Source of the DNA: Ridgeia piscesae
Lineage: Eukaryota > Annelida > Polychaeta > Sabellida > Siboglinidae
Reading direction: 5' to 3'
DNA: 64,000 bases
Assembly: GCA_025642075.2 (NCBI GenBank)
Contig: JAODUO010000115.1
Location: forward strand, 397,501-461,500
The translations under genes were made by a program, and so were the position numbers. This document shows, piece by piece, positions 53,850 through 64,000 of the stretch; positions within the stretch are counted from its first letter, which is position 1, and each line of letters starts with the position of its first letter. The notes beneath the pieces were generated by a model. The model had not been told where the DNA came from. It searched no databases and was given only the letters and a program-made list of their open reading frames with translations.

Positions 53850-55430
53850 CCAGGCCTTCTACTCTAATGACCACTATATTGTCATCATCTTCCTTTTACT
53901 TTACTTTTACTCAAGAGAACTGCTTTTGTCAAACAAAATTATGGTGTTGTGTTTCATGCAATCCTGTCCTTGTTGAGGCCACAGTGCCATTCTGGCTAAC
54001 ATTCAACCAGCATTGTTACCTGTTTGTCCGGAGTCTGTGGACCCTGAAAGTCATCAGGGCAAACTGCAATGAATGATTCATCAGATGTAATTGAAATGAA
54101 TGATTCATCAGGTTGTGGACGAGTGCAATCACTGGTATCACATGTGCTGGTTTTTCTGAGTTCTGTGTAACCGCATTTAAACGCAGAAAGAACATGCGTG
54201 TGGCGCGATGTAATATTTATCATTAACGATTTGCACAATACAACAAATGTCATACATTTGACACTTTTTACACCTTTGATTATCAATCAGTATATTCAGA
54301 ATTTCACCTTTGATCTCAAGGTTTGTCATCGAGTGAGTTACCCTCTGGAACAGTGCTAATAATGTTTTCACCATATTGTTAGATTGCATTGCATGTTAAT
54401 CATACTGCTAAGATTAGCAGCATGCTTAACATGTATAACATAACATAGATTATATCTATCATTCTGCTGACAGGTGATTACTTGCCTGGAACTTCATTTT
54501 CCTAAAGTCAAGTTTTGTGCTTGTATTAGTTGCCTTTCTGATCACCAGAATAAGTTTGGTGTTGATGGCATTGCTTGTCTTGTAACGTTTTGCATTTAGA
54601 ATTTAAACCTGTCCATCTTCCAATTTGTATTTTTTTGCATTCACTCTAAGTTTTGGAAGGTTGTTCCAGCCCTGGAAGATGTGTTTTAAAAACAAGTGTT
54701 TTCTTATGTTAATTTGCTGGGTGTCTTAGAGAATTGCTTGTTGTGGCCTCTTGTGCTGCTAGTACCTGGTAGTGATTGTGAAGATGTCCCTCCGTGGGCT
54801 AATTATGTCACCTGCTCTCCATAAGTAAAATTCTTTGTCTCTAGAACCTGCTTGCTATCCAAGATCGAGCCCGTACATGACCATTTTGTGAAAACTTGTG
54901 ACACCAGCGTCTGACACTAATTAATGCACTTGCTAAAATATCACTGGTGCCAATTGATCGTGGCATTTGGCAGAGAACTTGTGCAGAAGAAATATGTTAT
55001 TGGCACGTGCTAGATGTCAATAACCTTATCTCAGCCTACTTAAACATGCAGGCATTGCACAGAAGAATCACTTCACCTTGGTGAGACGGCTTGGGCTAAT
55101 ACACACTTGGCCCAATTCCATATTTTACGTGTTCCCAGTAGGCACTGCATGCAATGTTTTTGATGCTTTTGTGGTTGTGGAGGTGATGTTATGCAGTCTT
55201 TTTGTTCATACCGTTGACATTTCAGAATGGTGTAAAATTATGTTGGTTAGACACCTCTCTATCAATGTATGTTTGATGTAAGCAGATTAATATTTTTCTG
55301 GTGTCCTTTTGATGTCTATTTTGTGTTTCTCTCATGTAAAAGATGTCAAAAGATGATGTGTATCAGCTGTAAAAAATACCACTTAGTTGTTGGAATTCTT
55401 AGTAGAGTAGTTGCTGAACTTACTAACATC
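53850..55430. other. ZC2HC1C intron 1, last part
   Basis: No supported exon. Confidence 0.4.
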
Positions 55431-55436
55431 TTCTGC

Positions 55437-55575
55437 TGTTGCCATGCCCCAGCCCTCTGCTGTTGCCATGCCCTAATCCTCTACTGTTGCCATGCCCTAA
55501 TCCTCTGCTGTTGCCATGCCCTAACCTCAGCAGTTGCCATGCCCTAACCATCGATCAGTAGTTGCCTTGCCCTAA
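55437..55575. repeat. 22-23 bp short tandem repeat
   Basis: About six units of ctgttgccatgccctaa plus cctct. Confidence 0.85.
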
Positions 55576-55700
55576 CCCTTATCTGGGGGTACACAATATA
55601 CTGGCTATATAATATATGGGATATAACTATGACCAAATATTTTGAACAGATTCGTTTTACCTAGCACCACAGGTAAACATGTCTGTGTCTGTTTTCCCAG

Positions 55701-56372
55701 AGGCGGCCTGAGACTCGACCAATGACTGCCTGAGACGGAGCCATGTCCAGCACAATGGCTCAAGCATCGCGCATCCCTCGCCCCATCTTAAAGAGGAGCC
55801 TCCTCAGGAGGACACCCTCCGCCCCATCCAAGCTGGAGGCTCTCAAGGTTCAGTACCAGGAGAGACAGTGTCAGGAACGACAGCGACAACTCGCACCCGA
55901 CTCCCACGAGGACTCCCACCAGGGGGCAGCAGACTACATGGTCAAGGCAAACAAGACAAAACGCGGCATCCTGCGAGATTTCTTCCACGAACGCCGCAAC
56001 ACAGACAGTGGCAACCTGCAGTACCGCTACCAGAAACCTATTTACGACGACGACAAAGTGATCGGATATACACACCATCCAGTCCTGCCGTATCACAAGA
56101 ACAGTGCGGGGCGGGACAAATCTAACCCCCTTACGCCCATCCAGCATGTTGCTAAGCCACCCTCGGGAAAACACTCGAAACACTCACAGGGTAGACATCT
56201 GCAACAAAATGGACTGACACCAGAGAGGGTGCTGAGCGACACTGGGACCAACTCACCGGGGAGCGCGGGAGAACCACTGCCATTCCAGCAGAAGCCAACC
56301 TTAGTGCGGGGTCGGCGAAGGTCACGCCATGCAAGTAGTTCCAGCTCATCCACAGAAAATGCAACTGTTCAG
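55701..56372 (+). CDS. ZC2HC1C: ZC2HC1C exon 2 (5' UTR end and first 210 codons)
   Basis: Acceptor gttttcccag|AGG at 55701, then 42 untranslated bases and ATG at 55743. Encodes IPRPILKRSLLRR, DYMVKANKTKRGILRDFFHE and a Ser-rich end. Donor GTTCAG|gtaggt at 56372, phase 0, 26 bases before the (ACGG)n array. Confidence 0.88.
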
Positions 56373-58854
56373 GTAGGTTCTACATGACATGCTGGCTGGG
56401 ACGGACGGACGGACGGACGGACGGACGGACGGACGGACGGACGGACGGACGGACGGACGGACGGACGGACGGACGGACGGACGGACGGACGGACGGACGG
56501 ACGGACGGACGGACGGACGGACGGACGGACGGACGGACGGACGGACGGGACGGACGGACGGACGGACGGACGGACGGACGGACGGACGACGACGGACGGA
56601 CGGACGGACGGACGGACGGACGGACGCGACGGACGACGGACGGACGGACGGACGGACGGACGGACGGACGGACGGACGGACGGACGGACGGACGGACGGA
56701 CGGACGGACGGACGGACGGACGGACGGACGGACGGACGACTTTTTGCAGTCTTTATTCAACAATATGTCTAAGTGTAACTGTCACATATCAGTGTAACCA
56801 TGTCATGTTATAAGTTGTAATGAACTGGAATCAGGTAATGACAGTCTATCCCTGAGTGTAACAATGTCCAATAACTATCAACATGAATCAGTCAAGGAGT
56901 ATGTAACAGTGCCCTTGTAAACAACACGAATCAGTCAATGAGTCTGTAACAGTGCCCTTGTAAACAACACAAATCAGTCAATGAGTCTGTAACAGTGCCC
57001 TTGTAAACAACACAAATCAGTCAATGAGTCTGTAACAGTGCCCTTGTAATCAACATGAATCAGTCAATGAGTCTATAACAGTGCCCTTGTAATCAACATG
57101 AATCAGTCAATGAGTCTGTAACAGTGCCCTTGTAATCAACATGAATCAGTCAATGAGTCTATAACAGTGCCCTTGTAATCAACATGAATCAGTCAATGAG
57201 TCTGTAACAGTGCCCTTGTAATCAACAGGAATCAGTCAATGAGTCTGTAACAGTGCCCTTGTAAACAACATGAATCAGTCAATGAGTCTATAACAGTGCC
57301 CTTGTAATCAACATGAATCAGTCAATGAGTCTGTAACAGTGCCCTTGTAATCAACAGGAATCAGTCAATGAGTCTGTAACAGTGCCCTTGTAATCAACAG
57401 GAATCAGTCAATGAGTCTGTAACAGTGCCCTTGTAATCAACAGGAATCAGTCAATGAGTCTGTAACAGTGCCCTTGTAATCAACATGAATCAGTCAATGA
57501 GTCTGTAACAGTGCCCTTGTAATCAACAGGAATCAGTCAATGAGTCTGTATCAGTGCCCTTGTAATCAACAGGAATCAGTCAATGAGTCTGTAACAGTGC
57601 CCTTGTAATCAACAGGAATCAGTCAACGACAGTCTGCCCCTGAACACAGCTCAACTTCATCACATCCACGAGCGGCAACGGGAAATCTTCAGTCGCCGTC
57701 ACAGTTCCACCAGCAGTGACCAGGTGGCACTACACAAGCCAAAAGTCGTTACACAGCCAACTGAACTCCTCAAAAATGCGAAATTGTCCTCCGATTCTGA
57801 AGACGAAGAAGTGTTTTCGCATGGTCCACCTCGACAACCGATGCAGCGACCATCTCTACGGCAACCAGCACGGCAACCACCCCCAGCCCGGCAACCGGGC
57901 ATGACAGACTTCCAGAAGTGGCAAGCCGAGCAGGACCATAGCCGTCGTGAGCGACTGAGAAAATTGCAGGGAAAACGACCTCCAGATGATGTAGATCAGG
58001 GTTGGGGTGGACAGATGATGCCCACCCCGCCCACCAACAAACCCACCCAACTTGACCTGGAGAAGAAGGAACGACTTCAGCGCATGCGACGCAACATCCT
58101 GGATCAACAGTCGCGTCATGAGGGTGGAGACGACAGCGACGCCGATAAGGAGAACACAACCGGAGGGGGGAGGGGGGAGCAGGGAGGGGTGTTAGGGGAG
58201 GGTAACGGGATGACAGAGATACAGAGGAAGGAACATGAACTGATGATGAGGATCCAGAAGGGACAGGAAGAGTTGGAGCGCATGAAACAGCACAGGATAC
58301 AGGCGCATACACAGGTACATATACAGGTACATACACAGGTACATACACAGGTACATACACATGTACATACACAGGTACATACACAGGTACATACACAGGT
58401 ACATACACAGGCGCATACACAGGTACATACACAGGTACATACACAGGTACATACACAGGTACATACACAGGTGCATACACAGGTGCATACACAGGCGCAT
58501 ACACAGGTACATACACAGGTACATACACAGGTACATACACAGGTGCATACACAGGCACATACACAGGTACATACACAGGCGCATACACAGGTACATACAC
58601 AGGCGCATACACAGGTACACTCATGTTTACCTGCTATACTTTGAAGTCGTTGCAGAATGGCTGAATGCTTCCCAGAATAGATGAGAGGTGGTGATTGCAC
58701 CACACTATTGTACATTTCGTGATTCTAGTATGATCATGTCACAGTGTAGTGTCATGCATGCACACACGCACACACACGCGTGCGCACACACCCACATACA
58801 CACGCGCATACACGCGTGTGCACAAACACCCACACACACACCAATACACACACA

Positions 58855-58916
<62 letters not shown>

Positions 58917-58928
58917 ACACACACCACA

Positions 58929-58966
<38 letters not shown>

Positions 58967-59245
58967 TCACTCACTCACTCTCATTTACTTGTATTGTGGC
59001 AAATGATGTTCTACTGTGACATGATCACACTAGAAATAAGAAATATTGAAATTTTGTAGTAGTGCTGCACAATTGACCTAACTGATGTTTAGATTTTTTA
59101 AAGATATTTTGTCAACAACCTCTAAATATTTTTTATTTGGATGAGCTGGTAGAGTTCCTGTTTAAGCCTGATTTAAATATAGGGTATGTAATGTTTAAGT
59201 TTGGAAGTTGATCATATTTATGTAATGTTGACTAATCAGAAGCTA

Positions 59246-59304
<59 letters not shown>

Positions 59305-61811
59305 AATGACGTACAAAAACTTTATTATTTTATTATCTTGATTCATTGAAATTAAATAGTAACTTTTTGATGCAGAAAAAAGCAGAAGAGGACAAAAAGA
59401 AGAGAGAAGCAGCTCAGAAACGACTCAAAATGGTGAGCAGAGCCGCCGAGCGTGAGGAACTGCAGGATGCCTCTGAGGCTGATGTTCCTGATCATCACTC
59501 TGTGAAAAAGAAAGTTCCGCAACACCGAGCAGCATCAAACGAGAACTTAAAAGACACGTATTCTGTCAAATCTGCAACTCCACCACCACCCCGACATGTA
59601 CCGCCGCAGCAAAATGCCATGGTGAAGAAGAAGCCATCGTATCAACCAGAAGTTAACTTAGACAATGAATCGACAGCATTCTACGCCAACATGGCATCAA
59701 CGTCTGAGGCTCAGGAAGCCCCGGCGGTTGACATGGTGGCGTGTGACTTGTGTGGTCGAAGATTTGCAGCCGACAGGCTCGCAAAACACACAACAATTTG
59801 TGAAAAGGTGTCGCAAAAGAAACGCAAGGTGTTTGACCCGGCGAAGATGAGGGCAAAAGGGACAGATAATGAACCGTATCAGAGAGTTGGTCCCCAGTCA
59901 GCCAAGGTAAACATGGGATACTAGGGTTGAGAGATTTGGCAATGGTGAAATGTTGCTTATGTTCTTGCTGTGGTCTCATTGCATAAGTTCATAAAATGAC
60001 AAAGGTTTCGTCATCATTGGGTATTGCAAAGAAAATAAATTGCTACAGTGCCACCTAATGAATGGAATAGGTATTACTGCATATTGGGTATCAGAACTGG
60101 ATATTGTGTTCGGTAATATCTTTGCAAGAATCTCATTGAATCTGGCTTTTTTGTTGTGGTTTCAGAAGTCAATTTGAATTGTGCAACATATTAAGTTCTG
60201 CATAATTCAAGTTTGATTTAACCATAAAACATTTCAAAATTTGGACTTTAAATTATGACTAATGAGGTGACTGTAACAATTATTAATACAAATCATGCTT
60301 CTCTGATATAGGCTACAATTTATTTCAGCATCTCGGATATTTTTATGTTATAATTTATGCAACATTTCGTACTGAATAATACGCAGGACATTCTTCAGCT
60401 TTAAAAGTAACAGTCACACCACGCAGTTTACAAAGAGATAGATCATGTTACTAACATGGGTGAACAGCAGTGTCTTCAATCTGTACCAGCAGCTACGACT
60501 TATTATGTTCAGTGTGTTTATTCAGTAATTAATAGCTTTGAGCTTGGACTGCTGTAATTACTAACGGTTTAGCATTTATCATGCAACTCAGACAAACAAG
60601 TTTCATTTTGTTATCGCATAGCCCTTTTAGATAATGAATGATTACTTTCAAAAAGTATATCTGGTCATTCACAACACAAATCGTGTTCATTATGTTCATG
60701 GTGGTATCTGATACACAAACATAGCATGCAAACAAACACATGCTGAAAGACATACACACACAAGATGTTATCATGTAATAACCAGAGTTACAACAGACGA
60801 TACTCATGTTTAGACAAGCATTGCACGCCAGTGTCTTGATGTTGTCGTAGTTGTCATGACTGTTGTCAAGTTGTTCTAATCTTGGTGTTGTGTCTTTATG
60901 ACTCACATCGCAATAGACCCACTCTTCCAAATCCTAGACATTGCTGTACAAGTTCGCTACTGGTACAGCCAGGTGCATAATGAAGGATCCCAGGGCAAAA
61001 TGTAATGTTTCCATTTTCTTCATTTTGAGAAGGTTCCCTTTTGTGTTTCATCTTTATAGAAACCTTGTACAATGTAAATGATGTTCATGTATTTAAGAAC
61101 CCAAAATCAAAGATAATGGTCTCAAAGTAAGAATTGTTAAGGATTTATTATGCAAAGTGTAGACTAGGTGAATTTATTTTCAAAATATGGTATATTTATA
61201 TGGTGCGTGAAGGCGATATTCATTTTGACAAAAAAAGACCGATTGTAGTGACCACATTTTAAAAACATTCTTCTAGGTACTCATGTACATACAGTTTAAT
61301 GGTGATTCGAAACATTAAACAAAATTACAGTATCCTACTATCCTATCACCTGTTGAAACAAACCAAATTTGGTTCAAACCATGACTGGGCAACTCAGTAG
61401 GATTCGTAAACATTGCATGCTCTTACGTCTTAACCAAGCATGTATATTGTCTAAGTGTCAAATGTGTACTTCACGTGTACAATGTATGTCCACTTGCATG
61501 TCTCATGTCCACTCAAAAGCATGATTTGCACTGTCCACTTTCAGAGAAGTCAGCCCCCGCCCAAGAACAATAAATGGAGACAAAAACACGAGGAATTCAT
61601 CGAGTCATTGCATTACGCTCGCAAGGTGGCGACAGTGCAGGCAAAAGGGGGTAACATCGCCAACTTGCCCCCGCCCCCTCGAAGCCAGAACCCAGACTAT
61701 GTTCCCTGTCCATACTGCGAGAGGCGCTTCAATAAAGACGTCGCTGAGCGTCACATCCCAAGATGCAAAGAAACCAAGGCTCGCCCGGCCCCGCCAAAGA
61801 AACGCAAATGA
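55743..61811 (+). CDS. ZC2HC1C: ZC2HC1C-like C2HC zinc-finger protein (complete, 4 coding exons)
   Basis: Coding exons are 55743-56372, 57616-58314, 59376-59906 and 61545-61811, all phase 0, together 2,127 nt (708 codons plus stop). Two C2HC fingers of the form C-x2-C-x11-H-x3-C lie near the C-terminus: CDLCGRRFAADRLAKH (Cys566, Cys569, His581, Cys585) and CPYCERRFNKDVAERH (Cys675, Cys678, His690, Cys694). KKRKVFDPAKMRAKGTD and WRQKHEEFIESL between them are signatures of the ZC2HC1 (FAM164) family. A long Arg/Gln/Glu-rich N-terminal half contains predicted coiled-coil stretches (about 340-460), which with the MLH3 neighbour favours the C member over A or B. Molecular function in animals is not established. 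Start is the first ATG after acceptor cccag at 55700. Confidence 0.9.
56399..56739. repeat. (ACGG)n tetranucleotide array
   Basis: About 85 GACG units with a few one-base indels in ZC2HC1C intron 2, just after the exon 2 donor. Confidence 0.96.
56880..57630 (+). repeat. 43-bp minisatellite ending on the exon 3 acceptor
   Basis: About 17 units of 43 bp (aatcagtcaatgagtctgta, acagtgcccttgtaatcaac). At least six units before the last carry caacag|gaatcag, the same string as the real acceptor at 57615. The last unit merges into coding exon 3. Confidence 0.93.
57616..58314 (+). CDS. ZC2HC1C: ZC2HC1C exon 3 (central region, coiled coil)
   Basis: 233 codons, phase 0 at both ends. Acceptor ttgtaatcaacag|GAA; encodes HHIHERQREIFSRRHSS, MTDFQKWQAEQDHSRRERLR, TQLDLEKKERLQRMRRNI and MTEIQRKEHELMMRIQKGQE. 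The first GT donor ACACAG|gtacat is at 58314, and it is also the first GT-containing unit of a 12-bp tandem repeat, so the true donor is ambiguous in steps of four codons. Confidence 0.82.
58299..58622 (+). repeat. 12-bp minisatellite of in-frame donor-like units
   Basis: About 27 units of acacaggtacat with variants gtgcat and gcgcat. It stays open in the exon 3 frame as (HTQV)n to a stop at 58642-58644. Most units contain CAG|GT. Confidence 0.95.
58655..58690 (+). mobile_element. SINE fragment
   Basis: Short match to the SINE tail (aatggctgaatgcttcccaga). Too short to place more precisely. Confidence 0.45.
58758..58982. repeat. (AC)n microsatellite, then (ACTC)n
   Basis: AC-rich run with CACGCG variants at its left and CACT units at its right, in ZC2HC1C intron 3. 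An (AT)n run follows at 59251-59299. Confidence 0.93.
59376..59906 (+). CDS. ZC2HC1C: ZC2HC1C exon 4 (first zinc finger)
   Basis: 177 codons. Acceptor tttgatgcag|AAA, then the charged helix KKAEEDKKKREAAQKRLK, a Pro-rich linker and the first C2HC finger. Donor GCCAAG|gtaaac in phase 0. Confidence 0.93.
59907..61544. other. ZC2HC1C intron 4
   Basis: AT-rich intron. The minus-strand frame at 60529-60930 has no recognisable domain. Confidence 0.5.
61545..61811 (+). CDS. ZC2HC1C: ZC2HC1C exon 5 (second zinc finger, stop)
   Basis: 88 codons plus TGA. Acceptor ccactttcag|AGA; NKWRQKHEEFIESL, a PPPPRSQNPDY stretch, the second C2HC finger and a basic tail PPKKRK that could be a nuclear localisation signal. 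Confidence 0.94.
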   Translation, partial: RSQPPPKNNKWRQKHEEFIESLHYARKVATVQAKGGNIANLPPPPRSQNPDYVPCPYCERRFNKDVAERHIPRCKETKARPAPPKKRK

Positions 61812-62344
61812 ATCTACTGGGTAGTCAGATTTCTGGAGGACTCGGCTGTTCAGTGAAGCATGACAATGTGGCACTGCCTTGCTGAAAACTCAGCTGTTCA
61901 GTGATGCATGACGATTAGACAAGGAGTTGTTGAAAATTGTTGTTCAGTGTGGCATGTTCTTGCACTGTTCTGTGTGCTCAGAAATGATATGGTGAATGGT
62001 GCTCAACTATGCAACACATAATCACATCACACAACACGTATGTATGTATGTATGTATGCACATCATCCACACTCCACACTCACAGTAAGTACACCACAGC
62101 TGTTGACATCGCGAGATCGTATTTCAGTGCTCAGTACAGTGCATGTTTCTAGCCACCTCACCTGTACAAAGCGTTGTTACACTTCAAACAAGCCCAGGTG
62201 CTTAGGTGTGGATTTTTTGTTACAGAGAATATTTTGTAAATTATGTAAGAAACTAATGATTTGTACGAAAAGGAAAATACAATTGTCCAATTGTCTTGGT
62301 GGCCTTGTGTGTTTATTGTTTATGCCTTTAGTATTCATGCATCA

Positions 62345-62455
62345 ATTGCAACATGGCTGAATTCTTCCCAGAAATGTCGAGAACAGGGAGTAAAGTACTT
62401 AATTTATGCCGTCCTAAAGTTTGGATGCTGTGCTATATAACAAAATACCTTTTTA
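62345..62455 (+). mobile_element. SINE 3' half in the ZC2HC1C 3' UTR
   Basis: atggctgaattcttcccaga, agtaaagtact, gctatataac and aaataccttttt in the same order as the other copies. Confidence 0.65.
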
Positions 62456-63033
62456 TGCCAAAAGTTGAGTTTGGATTCAATTTAAATGTTTTGTTCGATT
62501 AATTATCCTTTAATATGTTTTAATACGTGCAATATAATGTCCTTGTCCAGAACATGTTTAATAGTCAAGTAACTCATACTTGTTTGTTAATTCACTAGAG
62601 CGGTCTCAGTGAGAATTTGTTGAAAGTGTATAATCAAATAGTCCCAGAATCAACATTGTTTGCAGATGTATTGGCATGGGTATATTTTTGAAATAAGGAA
62701 TAGTGCATCTAAGACATTAGTAGTTATAAGGATAACTAGGTCGGTGTGTATGGTGGCCCTGTCCTGTGTTTAAATGACCAGATTACTGGAACATTGAAAC
62801 TGTAAAATAACTTGTTGCATGAAACTACTTTGGCAGACCCAGCAGTCATTGCAGTGGTGGACATCACGGTGCACTGCCAGATTTAATGTGGCCATTTGCT
62901 ATGTATCGGAAGATTGGTAGATGTTGAATGGTGTTTATAAATGGCTCACAAAGTGACCAGCATCTATTTGTACAGATTATGTAATGTGAACACTGTTTGC
63001 ACATATTTGTACCATTGTTAGTTAAATCTTAGG

Positions 63034-63039
63034 AATAAA
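63034..63039 (+). terminator. Candidate ZC2HC1C poly(A) signal
   Basis: AATAAA about 1.2 kb after the stop codon, the first well-placed canonical hexamer downstream. Usage is not shown by the sequence. Confidence 0.4.
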
Positions 63040-63805
63040 TGTTAACTATTTTGACTACACTTTTGTTTGTACTCATTGTCATTAGAACGCTTGCAGACAG
63101 AGCAGCTTGCAATGGTTTATGATGGTTTAGGATTCCTCCAAAGACAGCTTGAGAGATACATGATGTGTTGTACGACAAGAACCTGGTAGTTGTGGCTTTT
63201 ATTACTTCTGCAAAGTCAAAAACATTGCATGTTTAGTTTTGGTTCAAACTTTCTTCCCCCAGTACATGGGGGGGGGGCAGTTCCATTTATACAATCCAAA
63301 ATGAACGAGTACAGAGGCGACAAAAATGATACAATTCAATGATACAAAAATGATAATATTCAATGGTTATAACAAATATTGATAAATATATTTTTCTCAG
63401 TTAGGAAAGAACTCAAGTACCTGAACTTGCATTAATAAAGGACTGCAAATTAAAATTATCTTTGTGTGGATGCCAGTAGCATGAATATGTTTATAAATAA
63501 AATAAACACATCTCAGAACGGCAGGATATATGTTGATAAAGAGTTGGATTATTAATAAACCAAAATGCTTAATTCTGTGTGTGACTAGTTGATATCGTAC
63601 CCTTAAGTCAGCAGTTTGTCCTTAGTGCAGTGTCAACAATTTGTTTTGGCGCAATGTCAGTAGTTTGTCCTTGGTGCCACATCAATGATGTGTGACAGGA
63701 AGCAATCAGCATCTGTATGATTGCTTTGTTAATCTTCTCTGACCTGGACGGTAGTGTGTGATGTTCTCTAGTTATTAATGGCCACAGCCTCTCTCAAGGT
63801 CTCAC
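63040..63805. other. 3' flank, no gene seen
   Basis: AT-rich sequence with a G run at 63270-63278. Nothing recognised. Confidence 0.4.
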
Positions 63806-64000
63806 GTATGTCCAGGTGTGTCATATTCAAGGAATACTTATGTGCAGGTGTGTGATATTAAAAAAACACATCTGGCCAGGTGTGATGATATTCAAGAAAC
63901 ACTTCTGGCCAGGTGTGATGATATTCAAGAAACACTTCTGTCCAGGTGTGTGATATTCAAGAAACACTTCTGTCCAGGTGTGTGATATTCAAGAAACACT
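63806..64000. repeat. 32-33 bp minisatellite, cut by the window end
   Basis: At least five units of aagaaacacttctg then ccaggtgtgtgatattc, the last four nearly identical. The array continues beyond the window. Confidence 0.9.

Noticed and set aside
56384..56797. Asp-Gly-Arg-Thr repeat protein of about 130 residues
   Set aside because: Pure translation of the (ACGG)n microsatellite in the intron after a good donor.
57770..58715. Long minus-strand frames opposite ZC2HC1C exon 3
   Set aside because: Antisense shadows of the exon and its 12-bp repeat; the plus strand has homology, phase and splice support.

Overview
The window is nuclear DNA from an invertebrate animal. Genes are split by GT-AG introns, protein-coding exons are sparse, and most of the rest is LINE debris, tRNA-derived SINE copies, foldback elements, microsatellites and long minisatellites. 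The SINE, LINE and microsatellite mix together with an MLH3 gene fits a lophotrochozoan, perhaps a mollusc, but nothing here fixes the species. No bacterial, organellar or viral gene was recognised.

Left third (1-18000, minus strand): two tandem paralogous genes encode an unrecognised, low-complexity Ser/Arg/Asp-rich protein. Gene B runs 16446 to about 4795 in three exons (1,247 codons in the model). Gene A begins at 1477 and leaves the window at base 1. They share exon-1 motifs, the same donor position and phase, the same start of exon 2, a repeat of roughly 55-65 residues (in B often with a Cys-x-x-Cys pair), and a related block 1.2-1.5 kb upstream. A decayed LINE lies in intron 2 of gene B and a second one in intron 1. 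From about 18816 to 21330 there is a foldback element with long inverted arms.

Middle (21500-40860, minus strand): a complete MLH3 gene, the endonuclease subunit of the MLH1-MLH3 (MutL-gamma) heterodimer. I reconstruct 14 coding exons whose phases all join and whose summed length (5,199 nt, 1,732 codons plus stop) is a multiple of three. ATPase and endonuclease motifs are intact. The introns hold a 44-bp satellite of about 57 copies, a 350-bp MITE, LINE and SINE pieces and a 24-bp minisatellite.

Right part (about 43500-63040, plus strand): a ZC2HC1C-like gene with two C2HC zinc fingers (four coding exons, 708 codons), divergently oriented from MLH3. In human 14q24.3 MLH3 and ZC2HC1C are also close and divergent, so this looks like conserved bilaterian microsynteny; the intervening human gene ACYP1 was not found. 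Both genes need a non-coding first exon, and a strong donor near 43610 suggests the shared promoter lies around 43 kb.

The most unusual theme is minisatellites sitting on splice sites. The exon-3 acceptor of ZC2HC1C is the last unit of a 43-bp array that repeats the acceptor, its exon-3 donor is the first GT unit of a 12-bp array of in-frame donors, and the MLH3 exon-6 acceptor is a diverged unit of the 44-bp satellite, whose units each carry an AATAAA hexamer on the MLH3 sense strand.
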